From: Flaccisagitta enflata
Taxonomy: Eukaryota; Chaetognatha; Sagittoidea; Aphragmophora
Direction: 5' to 3'
NCBI GenBank assembly: GCA_965153355.1
Contig: OZ231127.1
Coordinates: 70,494,001-70,558,000 of the forward strand
DNA: 64,000 nt
Shown here: positions 1-15,708 of the stretch, piece after piece
How the letters are laid out: every line of letters starts with the position of its first letter
How positions within the stretch are numbered: position 1 is the stretch's first letter
The notes under the pieces: model-generated
Databases searched by the model: none
Told to the model about the DNA's origin: nothing
What the model saw: only the letters and a program-made list of their open reading frames with translations
Made by a program: the position numbers and the translations under genes

Positions 1-420
1 CGAAATTTCATGAATTTTCAAAAAATCTCTATAAGCACCATTTTTGGTTGGTTGGGCAGTGCTGTATAAATTTGTTCGGCCAAGCTTTTCTTCATACTAG
101 TAATGTAGATACTCAACTCAACAACTTTCATGCAAATTTTCAGCCAAATCGGCTAACTCATTCAAAAGTTATGCCACTTTTTCGTTTTTTCATCTGGTAG
201 GTTGGTTGGGCTGGTTGGGCCGGTTGGACTCATCTTCAGAAGACCAACTATTTTTGCCTGATCTCTCTTGGTAAAGTCTGTTCTCCTGCAAAAAATCATG
301 GGTATAGCTCGAAGGGTTCATGAGATATGGGCATTTTTGTAAATTGGACAAATTGATTTTTTTTCCTTTTAAGTTTGCAAAATCTTGACCTCCGTTAAGA
401 AGAAATTAACTACGAGAATC
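1..420 (-). repeat. Diverged relative of the 1-kb TIR element's internal repeat
   Basis: Read on the minus strand, the stretch around 150-240 runs CCAACCGGCCCAACC, then a short A-rich spacer, then GGCATAACTTT and TTTGGCTGAAA. This is the same order of words as the tandem unit inside the two 1-kb elements at 50097 and 54479. It is clearly diverged and no terminal inverted repeat is visible, so this is probably an old fragment cut by the window edge. Confidence 0.6.
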
Positions 421-978
421 GTTCGATGAGCGTATCAATTCTGTTCACACTTCAGGACTGACAAAATGTAAATTTTCGTTGTGACCAAACCTCTGGCAGT
501 TAAGACTCCAAATTATCAGGGTAGAAATAAAATTTCACGCTCTTTCACGTGGTGTGGTCAGATTTCATGTAAAATGTGTCATTTCCACGCCATAGTGGCA
601 TATCTTTAGCGTTAGGTATGCGTTAGGAACAAATTTGGGGGTGTGCGCGAATTGATACGCTCTAAGAAAATTTTTATTTCTCTGCTTAGGATCAACCCAA
701 TAACATGAAAATGGAAAGGAATGTCCCTCAAGTAGTTGTCCATCGAATTGCATAAGAAAAAATGCTTAAAGTTAAAAAAAAAGGAGGTTAAACAAAATAA
801 ATATCATGCTATTCAGCCTTGAGAGAAAAAAATCAAAAAAATCGAGCATTGGTAAATTTGAATTATATACCAATTTTCGGTAACTTATAGTTTGCTTACT
901 AAGTTGAATTTTTTTGTGTATCTTGTGGGACTAGTATTAGTTGATTAAAACTCATAAAATCATAGGAGAAGACATTTC
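421..978. other. AT-rich sequence without recognised features
   Basis: Neither strand shows a convincing exon, terminal repeat or tandem array here. Short open frames lack any domain-like composition. Confidence 0.5.
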
Positions 979-1157
979 TTGATTGGTTTTGCTTGCTGTT
1001 TTCTACTGGAGACAGAATGGAGACAAGCCAAAACAAGGCCGGATACACGGCTACCCCAGTCGCGTGCGGGTGGGCAGGAGCACTGCTGGAGAAGGTCACC
1101 AGGGCATCTGGGCAGGAGCCGTATGCTCAAAAAGCTCAAAAACACCAAAAAAGTAAT

Positions 1158-1738
1158 AGTCGCAAAAGCGTTAGATGGTCAGCGGTACCCGTTGCCCCTA
1201 TGTGAGTTTATGTGGGTGTGAGGTGGTTAGAGGGGCAGCGGCCCCGAAGGGGCCGATGACCTATGCAGTTTTTATTGCAGGTGGGATGTGAGCCTCCAGA
1301 CTGGGGTGTGAGCCTCGGGGCTGGAATTTAACCCCCTAGGCTAGGATTTGAGCCTCGAGACTGGGATTTGAGCCTTGGGACTGGGTTTTGAGCCTTGGGA
1401 CCGGGATTTGAGCCTTGAGACAGGGATTTGAGCCTCAAAACTGGGATTTCAGCCTTGAGACTGGGATTTGAGCTTCGAGACTGGGATTTGAGCTTCGAGA
1501 CTGGGATTTGAGCTTCGAGACTGGGATTTGAGCTTCGAGACTGGGATTTGAGCCTCAAGACTGGGATTTGAGCCTCGAGACTGGGATTTGAGCCTCGAGA
1601 CTGGGATTTAAGCCTCGAGACTGGGATTTGAGCCTTGAGACCAGGATAGGGGGGGGGGAACACTGAAGGAGAAAAGGGAGAAATTTCCCCCTATGTGAAA
1701 GCATAGGTCATCGGCCCCTTCGGGGCCGCTGCCCAAAA
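1158..1738 (+). mobile_element. Foldback element with internal minisatellite, copy 1
   Basis: The left end has AGTCGCAAAAGCGTTAGA and GGTCAGCGGTACCCG, then GGCAGCGGCCCCGAAG and GATGACCTATGC (1231-1265). The latter block returns inverted at 1702-1738. Between them lie about eighteen copies of a 20-bp unit, CTGGGATTTGAGCCTCGAGA. The inverted block itself contains a short hairpin, GGCCCCGAAGGGGCC. The same architecture recurs at 14666, 39006, 58320 and 63345, so this is a dispersed family. No transposase is present; it is probably non-autonomous. Confidence 0.75.
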
Positions 1739-1835
1739 AATGGGACCGACCGACCGACCAACCGACCGACCGACCGACCGACCGACCGACCGACCGACAT
1801 AGCGGGGTGTAGAGTCGCGTAGCACGCGACTTAAA
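1739..1835 (-). repeat. Hairpin-ended dispersed repeat, inverted copy
   Basis: The sequence has a run of (GACC) units, then GCGGGGTGTAGA and the self-complementary GTCGCGTAGCACGCGAC. This is the inverse of the family best seen at 33859-33960. It directly abuts the foldback element on its left. Confidence 0.7.
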
Positions 1836-2039
1836 AGCCCTTTGACCAAATTTTTAGACCCCCTAGGGGTCGGGAGGGTCACAAAAAATGGTTTGAAATT
1901 GTGCAATGGGTAGTTATGAATGTCTTTGAACCATTTAATCCGCATATAATGATGTATCGGAAGCTTGTGCTAACGTAGATTGGTAGAAAGTCCGGCCCTC
2001 CTGCTTGCTGTGGAACCGTGACATTTGCCTTCTGTCTTT

Positions 2040-2191
2040 CTTTTTCTCATTTCTTGTTTCTGTTTTTCCTCTCTCTCTCTCTCTCTTTCTCTTTCTCTTT
2101 CTCTTTCTCTTTCTCTTTTCCTTTTCCTTTTCCTTTTCCTTTTCCTTTTCCTTTTCCTTTTTCTTTTTCTTTTTCTTTTTCTTTTTCTTTC

Positions 2192-2275
<84 letters not shown>
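2040..2275 (+). repeat. Pyrimidine microsatellite (CTTTT/CT)n
   Basis: CT blocks grade into TTTTCC and TTTCT pentamer/hexamer runs and end in about 60 bp of CT. A short CTGT tract follows at 2427-2475 and 2529-2556. Open frames here are translation of simple sequence only. Confidence 0.95.
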
Positions 2276-2279
<4 letters not shown>

Positions 2280-2639
2280 GCCTAATTCGTTCCCATACAA
2301 AAATATTCATAGTCGTCTGCAGTTTTTTTTTCTCTCTCCCTCTCCCTTCACACAAATTGCCGTTAGCTGCCAGTTTTCTCCCTCCATGCCTCGGTCCCGC
2401 TGCGCTGCTTCATTACCGGATATAGTCTGTCTGTCTGTCTGTCTGCCTGTCTGTCTGTTTGTCTGTCTGTCGTCTTATCAAACCATGGCAAAAATATCGG
2501 TTTTTAACATTCCTTTAATGCATTTCAGTCTGTCTGTTTGTTTGTTTGTTTGTCTGTAGTAAATGTTTTTTCAGCGGTTCACATTCTTGAACAATGTTTG
2601 GAAGCTCTGTGAAAGATCACTTCCATTCAGTGTTTCCAC

Positions 2640-2990
2640 AGCATTTTGCCACAGTTACCACAGCTTCTTGCGCTGTAGTGTACTGTACGGCACACCTCTT
2701 CAATGCACCTCCACTACAGCACTGTACTGTACCTCCAGTACAGCACTTCACTACACCCCTCAGTACTGCACTGCACTGCACCCCTCTGCACTACACAGTA
2801 TTTCACTCATCGACACTGCACTGCACTGCAACTCTCTGCAGTAAGGGCAGAGTTCACAGAGGCTGCACAGCATAACATTGTTCCCATATGGACTGCACTG
2901 CACTGTAAAACACCCCTCTGCAGTGTACTGCATTGTACTGCATCTCTATATACGGCACTCCACTGCACAGCGCTGCAATGCGCCCCTTAC
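2640..2990 (+). repeat. Degenerate CACTG-rich minisatellite
   Basis: The sequence is an irregular repetition of CACTGCACTGCACCCCTCTG-like words with tract-to-tract drift. No gene is supported. Confidence 0.7.
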
Positions 2991-2992
2991 CA

Positions 2993-3249
2993 GGGGGCGT
3001 TTCTAGTCAAAGACGATCGCTTTTTGAAAGGGCCACTCGGTCGCTCGCTACGTTCGTTCGCTCGCACCGCTCACTCCGCTCACTCGCTCCGCAGCGCTCC
3101 GCTTCGCTCGCTCGCTCCGTTCACGGGCTCGCTCACTCACTTCGCTCACTCCCTCGTGGGACAGTTGAAATTCTTAAATATGTGTTCACGCTGTTATCGC
3201 GTTTCACGGGAACAAACGCGTTTTTGGTCGTCACTAGAAACACGCCCCC
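2993..3249 (+). mobile_element. MITE-like element with GGGGGCGTTTCTAGT termini, copy 1
   Basis: The left end GGGGGCGTTTCTAGT is mirrored at the right by ACTAGAAACACGCCCCC (one short indel). The interior is a run of CTCGCT/CTCCGCT words. A second copy with the same termini and interior lies at 53337-53605, 50 kb away, which confirms a mobile unit. No coding capacity is present. Confidence 0.75.
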
Positions 3250-3364
3250 ACTCGCGGGCAGACTCCATCCGCTCCACAGATGAAATTGAAATGGAGACGA
3301 GGGGAAAAATCGATTGCATTTATCTTGTCAACTGTTTGCACTGTTTTTTCAGGGGTCAAGAGAT

Positions 3365-4275
3365 GCCGTCACCAGTCCCGCCGCAGCCTCCTCCGTTACC
3401 GCCTCCACCACAGCCGCCTCCTCCGTTGCCGCCACCACCACTGCCGCCTCCACCGCTGCCGCCTCCACCACAGCCGCCTCAGCCGCTGTCACCTCCACCG
3501 TTGCCGCCTCCTTCCTTGCCGCCTCCTCCGATGTCACCTCCACCGCTGCCGTCACCACTGCTGCCGCCTCCTCCGTTGCCGCCTCCTCCGCTGTCACCTC
3601 CACCACCGTTGCCGCCTCCACCGCTGTCACCTACTCCGTTGCCGCCTCTATCGCTGCCATCTCCTCCGTTACCGCCTCCACCACTGCCGCCTCCACCGCT
3701 GCCATCTCCGTTGCCGCCTCCACCACAGCTGTCTCCACCGCTACCGCCTCCACCGTTGCCGCCTCCACCGCTGTCACCTCCTCCGATGCCGCCTCCATCG
3801 CTGCCATCTCCTCCATTGCCACATCCACCACTGCCGCCTCCACCGCTACCCTCTCTGTTGCCTTCACCACCACTGCTGCCTCCTCCGCTGCCACCTCCTC
3901 CGTTGCCGTTACCACCGCTGCCACTTCCTCCGTTGCCGCCTCCACCGCTACCGCCTCCATCAAAGCCGCCTATTCCATTGCCGCCTCTACTGCTGCCCCT
4001 CTCATCTACAAAATTGCCTCTGCCAATAACGCTGCCGCCCCTGTCACCACCGGATGCGCCATCGCTATCGCTTCCTACTTTTATTTAATACTGCCGCCGC
4101 CATGCCGACTTTTCCAATATCTCACCGCCACCATATTCATTGCCGGTCTCCCCGCTACCGCCACTGCACTGCTGCCCCTGCCACCGACGCCGCCACCGCC
4201 GCTGCCGCCACAGTTGATTCAAGAATATCGATAGCCGCCTCCAACACCGCCACTGCCACCACCTTTATCATATAG
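3365..4275 (+). repeat. GCCGCCTCCACC minisatellite
   Basis: About 900 bp of CCG/CCT/CCA trinucleotides are arranged as 12-15-bp words. All frames on both strands stay open (Pro-rich, Ser/Ala-rich, Glu/Val/Ala-rich), which is what a threefold-periodic repeat does by itself. I do not call a gene. Confidence 0.85.
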
Positions 4276-6795
4276 CCGATTTCCCCGCTGCCGCCACCAA
4301 TACTGCCGCCACCGCCACCAACACCGCTGCCGCCACAGTTGATTCAATGATATCAATAGCCGCCTCCAACCCTGCCACCACTGCCGCCACCACCGCCATC
4401 ATATAGCCGCTCTCCCCGCTGCCGCTACCAATGCTGCCGCCACCGCCACCAACACCGCCACTGCCACAGTTGATTCAATAATATCAATAGCCGCCTCCAA
4501 CCCTGCCACCACTGCCGTCACCACCGCCACCATATAGCCGCTCTCCCCGCTGCCGCCACCACTGCCGCCGCCACCGCCACCAACACCGCCACTGCCGCCA
4601 CAGTTGATTCAATAATGTCAATAGCCGCCTCCAACCCTGCCACCACTGCCGTCACCACCGCCACCATATAGCCGCTCTCCCCGCTGCCGCCACCACTGCC
4701 GCCGCCACCGCCACCAACACCGCCACTGCCACAGTTGATTCAATAATGTCAATAGCCGCCTCCAACCCTGCCACCACTGCCGTCACCACCGCCACCATAT
4801 AGCCGCTCTCCCCGCTGCCGCCACCACTGCCGCCGCCACCGCCACCAACACCGCCACTGCCACAGTTGATTCAATAATATCAATAGCCGCCTCCAACCCT
4901 GCCACCACTGCCGTCACCACCGCCACCATATAGCCGCTCTCCCCGCTGCCGCCACCACTGCCGCCGCCACCGCCACCAACACCGCCACTGCCGCCACAGT
5001 TGATTCAATAATGTCAATAGCCGCCTCCAACCCTGCCACCACTGCCGTCACCACCGCCACCATATAGCCGCTCTCCCCGCTGCCGCCACCACTGCCGCCG
5101 CCACCGCCACCAACACCGCCACTGCCGCCACAGTTGATTCAATAATGTCAATAGCCGCCTCCAACCCTGCCACCACTGCCGTCACCACCGCCACCATATA
5201 GCCGCTCTCCCCGCTGCCGCCACCACTGCCGCCGCCACCGCCACCAACACCGCCACTGCCGCCCCAGTTGATTCAATAATGTCAATAGCCGCCTCAACCT
5301 GCCACCCTGCCGTCACCACCGCCACCATGCCGCTCTCGCTGCCGCCTGCTACTGCCACCGCCACCGCCACCAACACATCACTGCAGTTGATTCAATAATA
5401 TCAGCCACGCCTCCCTGCCACCACTGCCGTCACCACCGCCACCATATAGCCGCTCTCCCCGCTGCCGCCACCACTGCCGCCGCCACCGCCACCAACACCG
5501 CCACTGCCGCCACAGTTGATTCAATAATGTCAATAGCCGCCTCCAACCCTGCCACCACTGCCGTCACCACCGCCACCATATAGCCGCTCTCCCCGCTGCC
5601 GCCACCACTGCCGCCGCCACCGCCACCAACACCGCCACTGCCGCCACAGTTGATTCAATAATGTCAATAGCCGCCTCCAACCCTGCCACCACTGCCGTCA
5701 CCACCGCCACCATATAGCCGCTCTCCCCGCTGCCGCCACCACTGCCGCCGCCACCGCCACCAACACCGCCACTGCCGCCGCTACGCCATCATATTCATAG
5801 CCGCCATTTCAAACAAAGATCTCTTCGCCTTCCTCCAACCCTGCCACCACTGCCGTCACCACCGCCACCATATAGCCGCTCTCCCCGCTGCCGCCACCAC
5901 TGCCGCCGCCACCGCCACCAACACCGCCACTGCCACAGTTGATTCAATAATATCAATAGCCGCCTCCAACCCTGCCACCACTGCCGTCACCACCGCCACC
6001 ATATAGCCGCTCTCCCCGCTGCCGCCACCACTGCCGCCGCCACCGCCACCAACACCGCCACTGCCACAGTTGATTCAATAATATCAATAGCCGCCTCCAA
6101 CCCTGCCACCACTGCCGTCACCACCGCCACCATATAGCCGCTCTCCCCGCTGCCGCCACCACTGCCGCCGCCACCGCCACCAACACCGCCACTGCCGCCA
6201 CAGTTGATTCAATAATAATGTAGCCGCGTCAACCTGCCACCACCTGCCAGTCACCGCCACCATAGCGCTCTCATGCCGCAATACTGCCGCCACCGCCACC
6301 AACACCGCTGCCGCCACAGTTGATTCAATAATGTCAATAGCCGCCTCCAACCCTGCCACCACTGCCGTCACCACCGCCACCATATAGCCGCTCTCCCCGC
6401 TGCCGCCACCACTGCCGCCGCCACCGCCACCAACACCGCCACTGCCGCCACAGTTGATTCAATAATGTCAATAGCCGCCTCCAACCCTGCCACCACTGCC
6501 GTCACCACCGCCACCATATAGCCGCTCTCCCCGCTGCCGCCGTTACCGCCACCAACACCGCCACTGCCGCATCCGCTGCCACATCCGCCGCCGCTACGCC
6601 ATCATATTCATAGCCGCCATTTCAAACAAAGATCTCTTCGCCTGCCACCACTGCCGTCACCACCGCCACCATATAGCCGCTCTCCCCGCTGCCGCCGTTA
6701 CCGCCACCAACACCGCCACTGCCGCATCCGCTGCCACATCCGCCGCCGCTACGCCATCATATTCATAGCCGCCATTTCAAACAAAGATCTCTTCG
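4276..6795 (+). repeat. ~132-bp satellite array, about 16-18 units
   Basis: The landmark CAGTTGATTCAATAAT recurs roughly every 131-134 bp, each time followed by AGCCGCCTCCAACC and AGCCGCTCTCCCCGC. Several units are rearranged (5280-5400, 6190-6300). A separate 50-bp segment beginning GCTACGCCATCATATTC interrupts the array three times, ending near 5830, 6643 and 6793. Array edges merge with the CCGCCT minisatellite on the left. Confidence 0.9.
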
Positions 6796-6889
6796 CCTTC
6801 ATCACAAGTCAAGCTTTTAAACAAAAAGCGAACATAAATCGTAGGATTTGAACGCCTCCTCTGAGATACGTCTTGGGCATCATCAAAAC

Positions 6890-6936
6890 TCCCGTCAACC
6901 ACAACGAAAACAACAACAACGACATCGACAACGACG

Positions 6937-6967
<31 letters not shown>

Positions 6968-7335
6968 TGACAGCGATACGAAGACAACGACAGCGACAAC
7001 AGCAATGACAACAAACACACGACAGCGGCAGCGACGGCGACAGCGTGCGCGACCAGCAACAACACCAACAACAACAACAGCGACAGCGACAGCGACAGCA
7101 GCAGCAACAGCAACAGCAACGCTTAGCGGCAGCAACAACGACAGCGACAGCGATAACGACAGCAACAACAACAACAACAGCAGCAACAGCGACGACCAAT
7201 AACAGCAGCAACAACAACAACAACAACAACAACAACAGCAACATCAAAAAAAACAGCAACAACAACAACAACAGCAACAGCAACAACAACAACAACCCAA
7301 CAACAACCAACAACAACAACAACAACAGCAAGCGA

Positions 7336-7390
<55 letters not shown>

Positions 7391-8065
7391 CAACAACGAC
7401 GCCGCGACAGCGACAGCAACGGCGACAGCGACTGGCAGACAGCAACAGCGACACCACCAGCAACAGCAACAGCAGCAACAGCAGCAACAACAGCAGCAAC
7501 AGCAACAAGCAGCATAACAACAACAGCAACAGCAGCAACGACAACCACAGCGACAGCACAACAGCAACAACAACAGCAACAACAACAGCAACAACAACGA
7601 CAACAGCAATGGCGGCAACAGCGACAGCGATAACGACAGCGACAGCGACAGCGACAACGACAACCGCAACACCAACAACAACAGCAACACGGCGACAGCG
7701 CCAGCGACAGCGACGACCAACAGCAACAACAACAGCAACAACAACAACAGCAACAACAACAGCAAAACGACAGCAACAACAGCAGCAACGCAACAACAAC
7801 AACAGCAACAACAACAACAACAACAGCAACAGCAACAACAACCAGCAGCAACAGCAACAACGACAGCAACAACAACAACAACAACAACAGCAAAACGACA
7901 ACAACAGAAAACGACAACAACAACAACAACAACAGCAACAACCAAAACAACAACAACAACAGCAACAACAACAACAACAACAGCAACAGCGACAATGACG
8001 ACAACGACACGACAACAGCGGCAGCAACAGCAACAAGCGGCAACAACAACAACAGCAACAACAGC

Positions 8066-8124
<59 letters not shown>

Positions 8125-8153
8125 CGACGACAACAACAACAACAAAAACGACG

Positions 8154-8243
<90 letters not shown>

Positions 8244-8245
8244 TT
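6890..8245 (+). repeat. CAA/CAG/CGA trinucleotide tract, about 1.35 kb
   Basis: The tract is dominated by CAACAG and CAACAA with early CGACAA/GCGACA interruptions and a nearly pure CAA end. It reads as polyQ/N/T on one strand and polyL/V/C on the other in every frame. There is no start context, splice signal or flanking domain, so it is treated as a microsatellite rather than a polyQ gene. Confidence 0.9.
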
Positions 8246-8299
8246 GTCACCAGCTTCGCCAACCCAACGTCTGTCCGTCACCACCATGGTGATTTTGTT

Positions 8300-8425
8300 T
8301 TTTTCATCATCATCATCTGCATCATCTGCATCATCAACATCATTTGCATCATCTGCAACATCTGCATCATCACCATCATCTGCATCATCTGCATCATCTG
8401 CATCATCTGCATCGTCTGCATCATC
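8300..8425 (+). repeat. CATCTG/CATCAT hexamer tract
   Basis: Short array of ATCATCTGC words next to the CAA tract. Confidence 0.85.
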
Positions 8426-8524
8426 TGTATTGACTGCATTGAAAAAGGAGGACGACAACAACGAGCAAAGCAGAGTTAATGGCCTGGCAAAGGAAGCTGA
8501 TCTCAGGATCAACATTTTTTGTCT

Positions 8525-8664
<140 letters not shown>

Positions 8665-8819
8665 GCGTTCTTGATATTCAACCTACAACAAAATAAAAGA
8701 TGAGAGGAATCAAAAATGAGTCTTTCTCTCTTCCCCATCCCAACCCCCCCTTCCCCCCCCCCATCCCAACCCCTCCTCCCCCCCTTTACTTGCGGATCTC
8801 ACTGTGTGGGACCCATTCT

Positions 8820-9350
8820 GTGTGGTGGTGATAGATGAGTTCATGAGACGTGATGGTGGTGTTGAAAGTAATGCTGATGTTGATGTTGATGGAGAGGGTG
8901 GTGGTGATGATGATGCTGGTGGTGGTGATGGTGAAGGACTGAAGGTGGACGGAGAGGATGTTGATGGAATGGTCAATGATGATGGTGGTGGTGATGATGA
9001 TGGTGATACTGATGGTGACGGTGATGGTGATGGTGATGGTGATGGTGATGGTGATGGTGATGGTGATGGTGATGGTGATGGTGATGGTAATGGTGATGGT
9101 GATGGAGAGGTTGGTGGTGGTGATGATGATGGTGGATGGAGTGGATTTTGATGAAATGGTAAATGATGATGGTGGTGGTGATGATGATGATGATGATGAT
9201 GAAGGTGGAGGTGGTGGTGATGGTGGAGGTGGTGGTGGTGGTATTGGAGATGGTAATGATGATGATGATGATGGTGATGACGATAGAGGACGTTGATGGA
9301 ATGGTCAATGATGATGGTGGTGGTGGTGGTGGTGGGGGGGGGCATCCTCT
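8820..9350 (+). repeat. GATGGT-rich tract
   Basis: GATGGT and GATGAT repeats include about 13 perfect GGTGAT units at 9015-9090. C-rich runs precede it at 8740-8785 and a G-run ends it. Confidence 0.9.
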
Positions 9351-10080
9351 GAATCACAAAATTCGTGCTTAAGTTAAAATTATTTTCACTGAAGCACACC
9401 CTAGTGCTTCAGTGGAATAAAAATAACTAGTGTCTTTTGCAATTCGAGCTTCAGTGGAATTGGAAGTGACTTATTTTGTCACAGTAGAAAAGATAGTCAA
9501 AGTAATTCTTTTAAAGGCTTATTTGAAGGAATCAAGAAATGCCCTCCTTTCTTTCCATCTCTCCTTATTTCTCCTCTATTTCTTTTCGCCTCATTCTTTT
9601 CTCCTTGAGAATCTTGATATCAAAAAGAAAACATTTGCTTAGTTTTCATCCTTTTGAGAAAAAAAAACAATGGCATGTAAAAAAGAAACTTATTTTCCTT
9701 CAAAAAAACAAAAAGTAATGGGAGAAGAACATGTATAGGAAATTATTCAATGATAAAAGAAAGAGAAAAATTGAAATGAAAGAAATAAAAAGATTTTAAT
9801 TCAGAAAAAAAAAGAAAAAAAAAAGATTCTGAATTAAAAGAAATCAAATAAGATTCTTATTCCACTAAAATATTTGTAACCAATCAAAAAGAAAAAAAAA
9901 CCTTAGTGACTTTATTGATTTCATTGCAGTATGAAAAGAGGTCAAGTGCAGTATAAAAAGATGTCAAGAGTCAATCCACTTTAGCACGAATTCCAATTCC
10001 ACGACCTCGTGCTTCAGTGGAATGGGGCTTGACTGGCCTAATTTCCGGCCTAGAGTTCGTGATTCAATGGATAAGCCGTG
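9346..10080. mobile_element. Possible foldback insertion inside a GGT/GAT array
   Basis: The ends mirror each other loosely: TGAATCACAAAATTCGTGCT on the left, AGCACGAATT and GTGATTCA on the right. A perfect interrupted dyad, CACTGAAGCAC / GTGCTTCAGTG, sits at 9388-9415. GGT-type repeat lies on both outer sides, as if an AT-rich element had inserted into one array. The inner 600 bp is A-rich with no gene. Confidence 0.45.
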
Positions 10081-10300
10081 GTGGTGGTGGTGGTGGTGGT
10101 GGTGGTGGCGGTGGTGGTGGTGGTGGTGGTGGTGGTGGTGAGGTGGTGGTGGTGGTGGTGGTGGTGGTGGTGGTGGTGGTGGTGGTGGTGGTGGTGGTGG
10201 TGTTGGTGATAATGATGGTGATCTTGGTGATGATGATGATGATGGTGATGTTGGTGGTGATGGTGATCTTGGTGATGATGATGGTGATGGTGTAGATTTG
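10081..10300 (+). repeat. (GGT)n and GATGGT tract
   Basis: Near-perfect GGT repeats for about 120 bp pass into GGTGAT words. Confidence 0.95.
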
Positions 10301-10380
10301 TAGATGGAATAGTCGAATGGTCAACTTTCAGACCCACATTGTGTTTTGTGGTTTGACTCTCTTGTTAGCAACCACTCAAA

Positions 10381-10535
10381 GGATGCGTCTGCATTCACCA
10401 TCTTATTTGGATATTTTATCTGGATATCAATATCAATATCCAGTTATTCTACATAGTTTAAAATTTACTACATGAAATATCCGAATTTCAATATCCAAAT
10501 AAAATATCCAAATACGCTGATTAATGTAGACACAC
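10381..10535. mobile_element. Small foldback MITE
   Basis: The left arm (10381-10430) and right arm (10487-10535) are inverted copies sharing TTATTTGGATATTTTAT and an outer GTCTNCATT word, separated by about 55 bp of AT-rich sequence. The arms make up most of the element. No coding capacity; target duplication not clear. Confidence 0.65.
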
Positions 10536-10735
10536 CTTCAGTGTTGAAATGGTTTGTATTCACACATAACTGACATAAGTGCTATGGTCCTTAATTGTCA
10601 GTCACTTTTTTTCTGTCCTTACCAACTGCATTCTGGTTGTCTGTTGGGCTTTCAATTCTGTCTGTCGGTCTGTCTGTCCTCCAATCTTTTTGTTTATCCA
10701 TTTGTCGGACGCCTCTTCTTTGTCTGGCTGTGTGT

Positions 10736-13941
<3,206 letters not shown>

Positions 13942-14096
13942 GGGGCAACCACGTAGTTGCGACAGTGCAGGTCAGAAATTCATGTGTTTGTTCTAAATGC
14001 ACATAGTTGCGACGTCGGAACTACGTGCATTCCCCCTCAACATCTCTGTCGAAACTATGTGAACTCAATCACTTTCTTACTTTGCTTAAATGACAA

Positions 14097-14201
<105 letters not shown>

Positions 14202-14230
14202 CTCTTTCTCTTTCTTTCTCTTTCTATCTA

Positions 14231-14267
<37 letters not shown>

Positions 14268-14443
14268 GTCTACCCTGTCTTTCTGTCTATCCCATTTATC
14301 AGTCTGTCTGTCTGTCTGTCTGTAACCATGTCCTTGCATGTCCATTCATTGTCGTGATCATCCCATTGTCCATCTCCCTTCTCGTTTTTAGTCGCGGACT
14401 GGCGACTCTTGATCTTGAACTTGCCGGTCTGTCCGCCCGTATC

Positions 14444-14525
<82 letters not shown>

Positions 14526-14665
14526 CCCGCTTTGTTCGTCGCTTTGACCAAAGAAAAAATGATAATGATGAGCAAAGGAAGACCTTTTTTTTCTCCAAGT
14601 TGTACCGGTCCTTTATTGGATAGTCAAAGTTTTCAGTCCCTGCATGGACGGTTTAGCATAAACAG

Positions 14666-15063
14666 AATAGTCGCAAAAGCGTTAGATGGTCAGCGGTACC
14701 CGTTGCCCCAATGTGAGTGTATGTGATTGTGTGAGGGTGAGAGAGGCAGCGGCCCCGAAGGGGCCAATGACCTATGCTTAGCAAGTTAGATGGTTCTTGA
14801 TTGGATCTGAGGCTTAGGCCTGGGGTTTGAGCCTGGAGTATGTGATTTGAGCCTTTAGGCAGGAATGTGAGCCTCAGGGCTGGAATATGAGCCTCAAGAC
14901 TGGGGTTTGAGCCTTGAGGTTGGGATTTGAGCCTTCAGGTTGGGATTTGAGCCTTCAGGTTGGGTTTTGAGCATCAAGGCTGAAATTTTGAGCCTCAAGG
15001 CTAAAATTTGAGCTTCGAGGCTGGAATCTAAGCTTTGAGGCTAGGATTTAGGCCTCAAGGCTG

Positions 15064-15064
<1 letters not shown>
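14666..15064 (+). mobile_element. Foldback element with internal minisatellite, copy 2
   Basis: Same left end as copy 1 (AGTCGCAAAAGCGTTAGA, then GGCAGCGGCCCCGAAG and ATGACCTATGC), followed by about a dozen diverged GGGATTTGAGCCT units. The right inverted end is missing; the array runs straight into a GA tract (15065-15120). Confidence 0.7.
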
Positions 15065-15122
<58 letters not shown>

Positions 15123-15285
15123 TATATGGAAATTGACAGAGGAATAGAGCAAGACAATGCAATGCACTGCGAGTGGTTAAAACTTTGTTTAGATGATCAA
15201 ATTTGAGTATCTTGTAGTATTTACTTAATAGAATTTCGTTCACATAGTTCCGACAGTCAAATGAGAAGCTGTTGTTCAATTTTTC

Positions 15286-15311
15286 ACGAAGTTCCGACGT
15301 CGGAACTTCGT
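15286..15311. repeat. 26-bp perfect palindrome
   Basis: ACGAAGTTCCGAC is followed directly by its exact reverse complement. A second, one-base-spaced palindrome of the same core follows at about 15328-15350. Confidence 0.9.
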
Positions 15312-15360
15312 TTATTTTTTATGAATATAGTTCCGACTGTCGGAACTTCATTAATACTTC

Positions 15361-15654
<294 letters not shown>

Positions 15655-15708
15655 GGGAGTTTGACGCAATAGAGAATTCGCAAAATTGACGCTACCGAGA
15701 ATTGGTGT

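Noticed and set aside
2703-4088. 461-codon proline-rich open frame
   Set aside because: It begins in a CACTG minisatellite, crosses a MITE and continues in a GCCGCCTCC repeat; frames on both strands are equally open.
4276-6795. CRISPR-like array
   Set aside because: Units are head-to-tail 132-bp repeats without unique spacers, in a eukaryotic context.
6777-8515. Long polyQ/N/T and polyL/V/C frames
   Set aside because: Produced by the CAA/CAG tract; no flanking protein sequence of normal composition.
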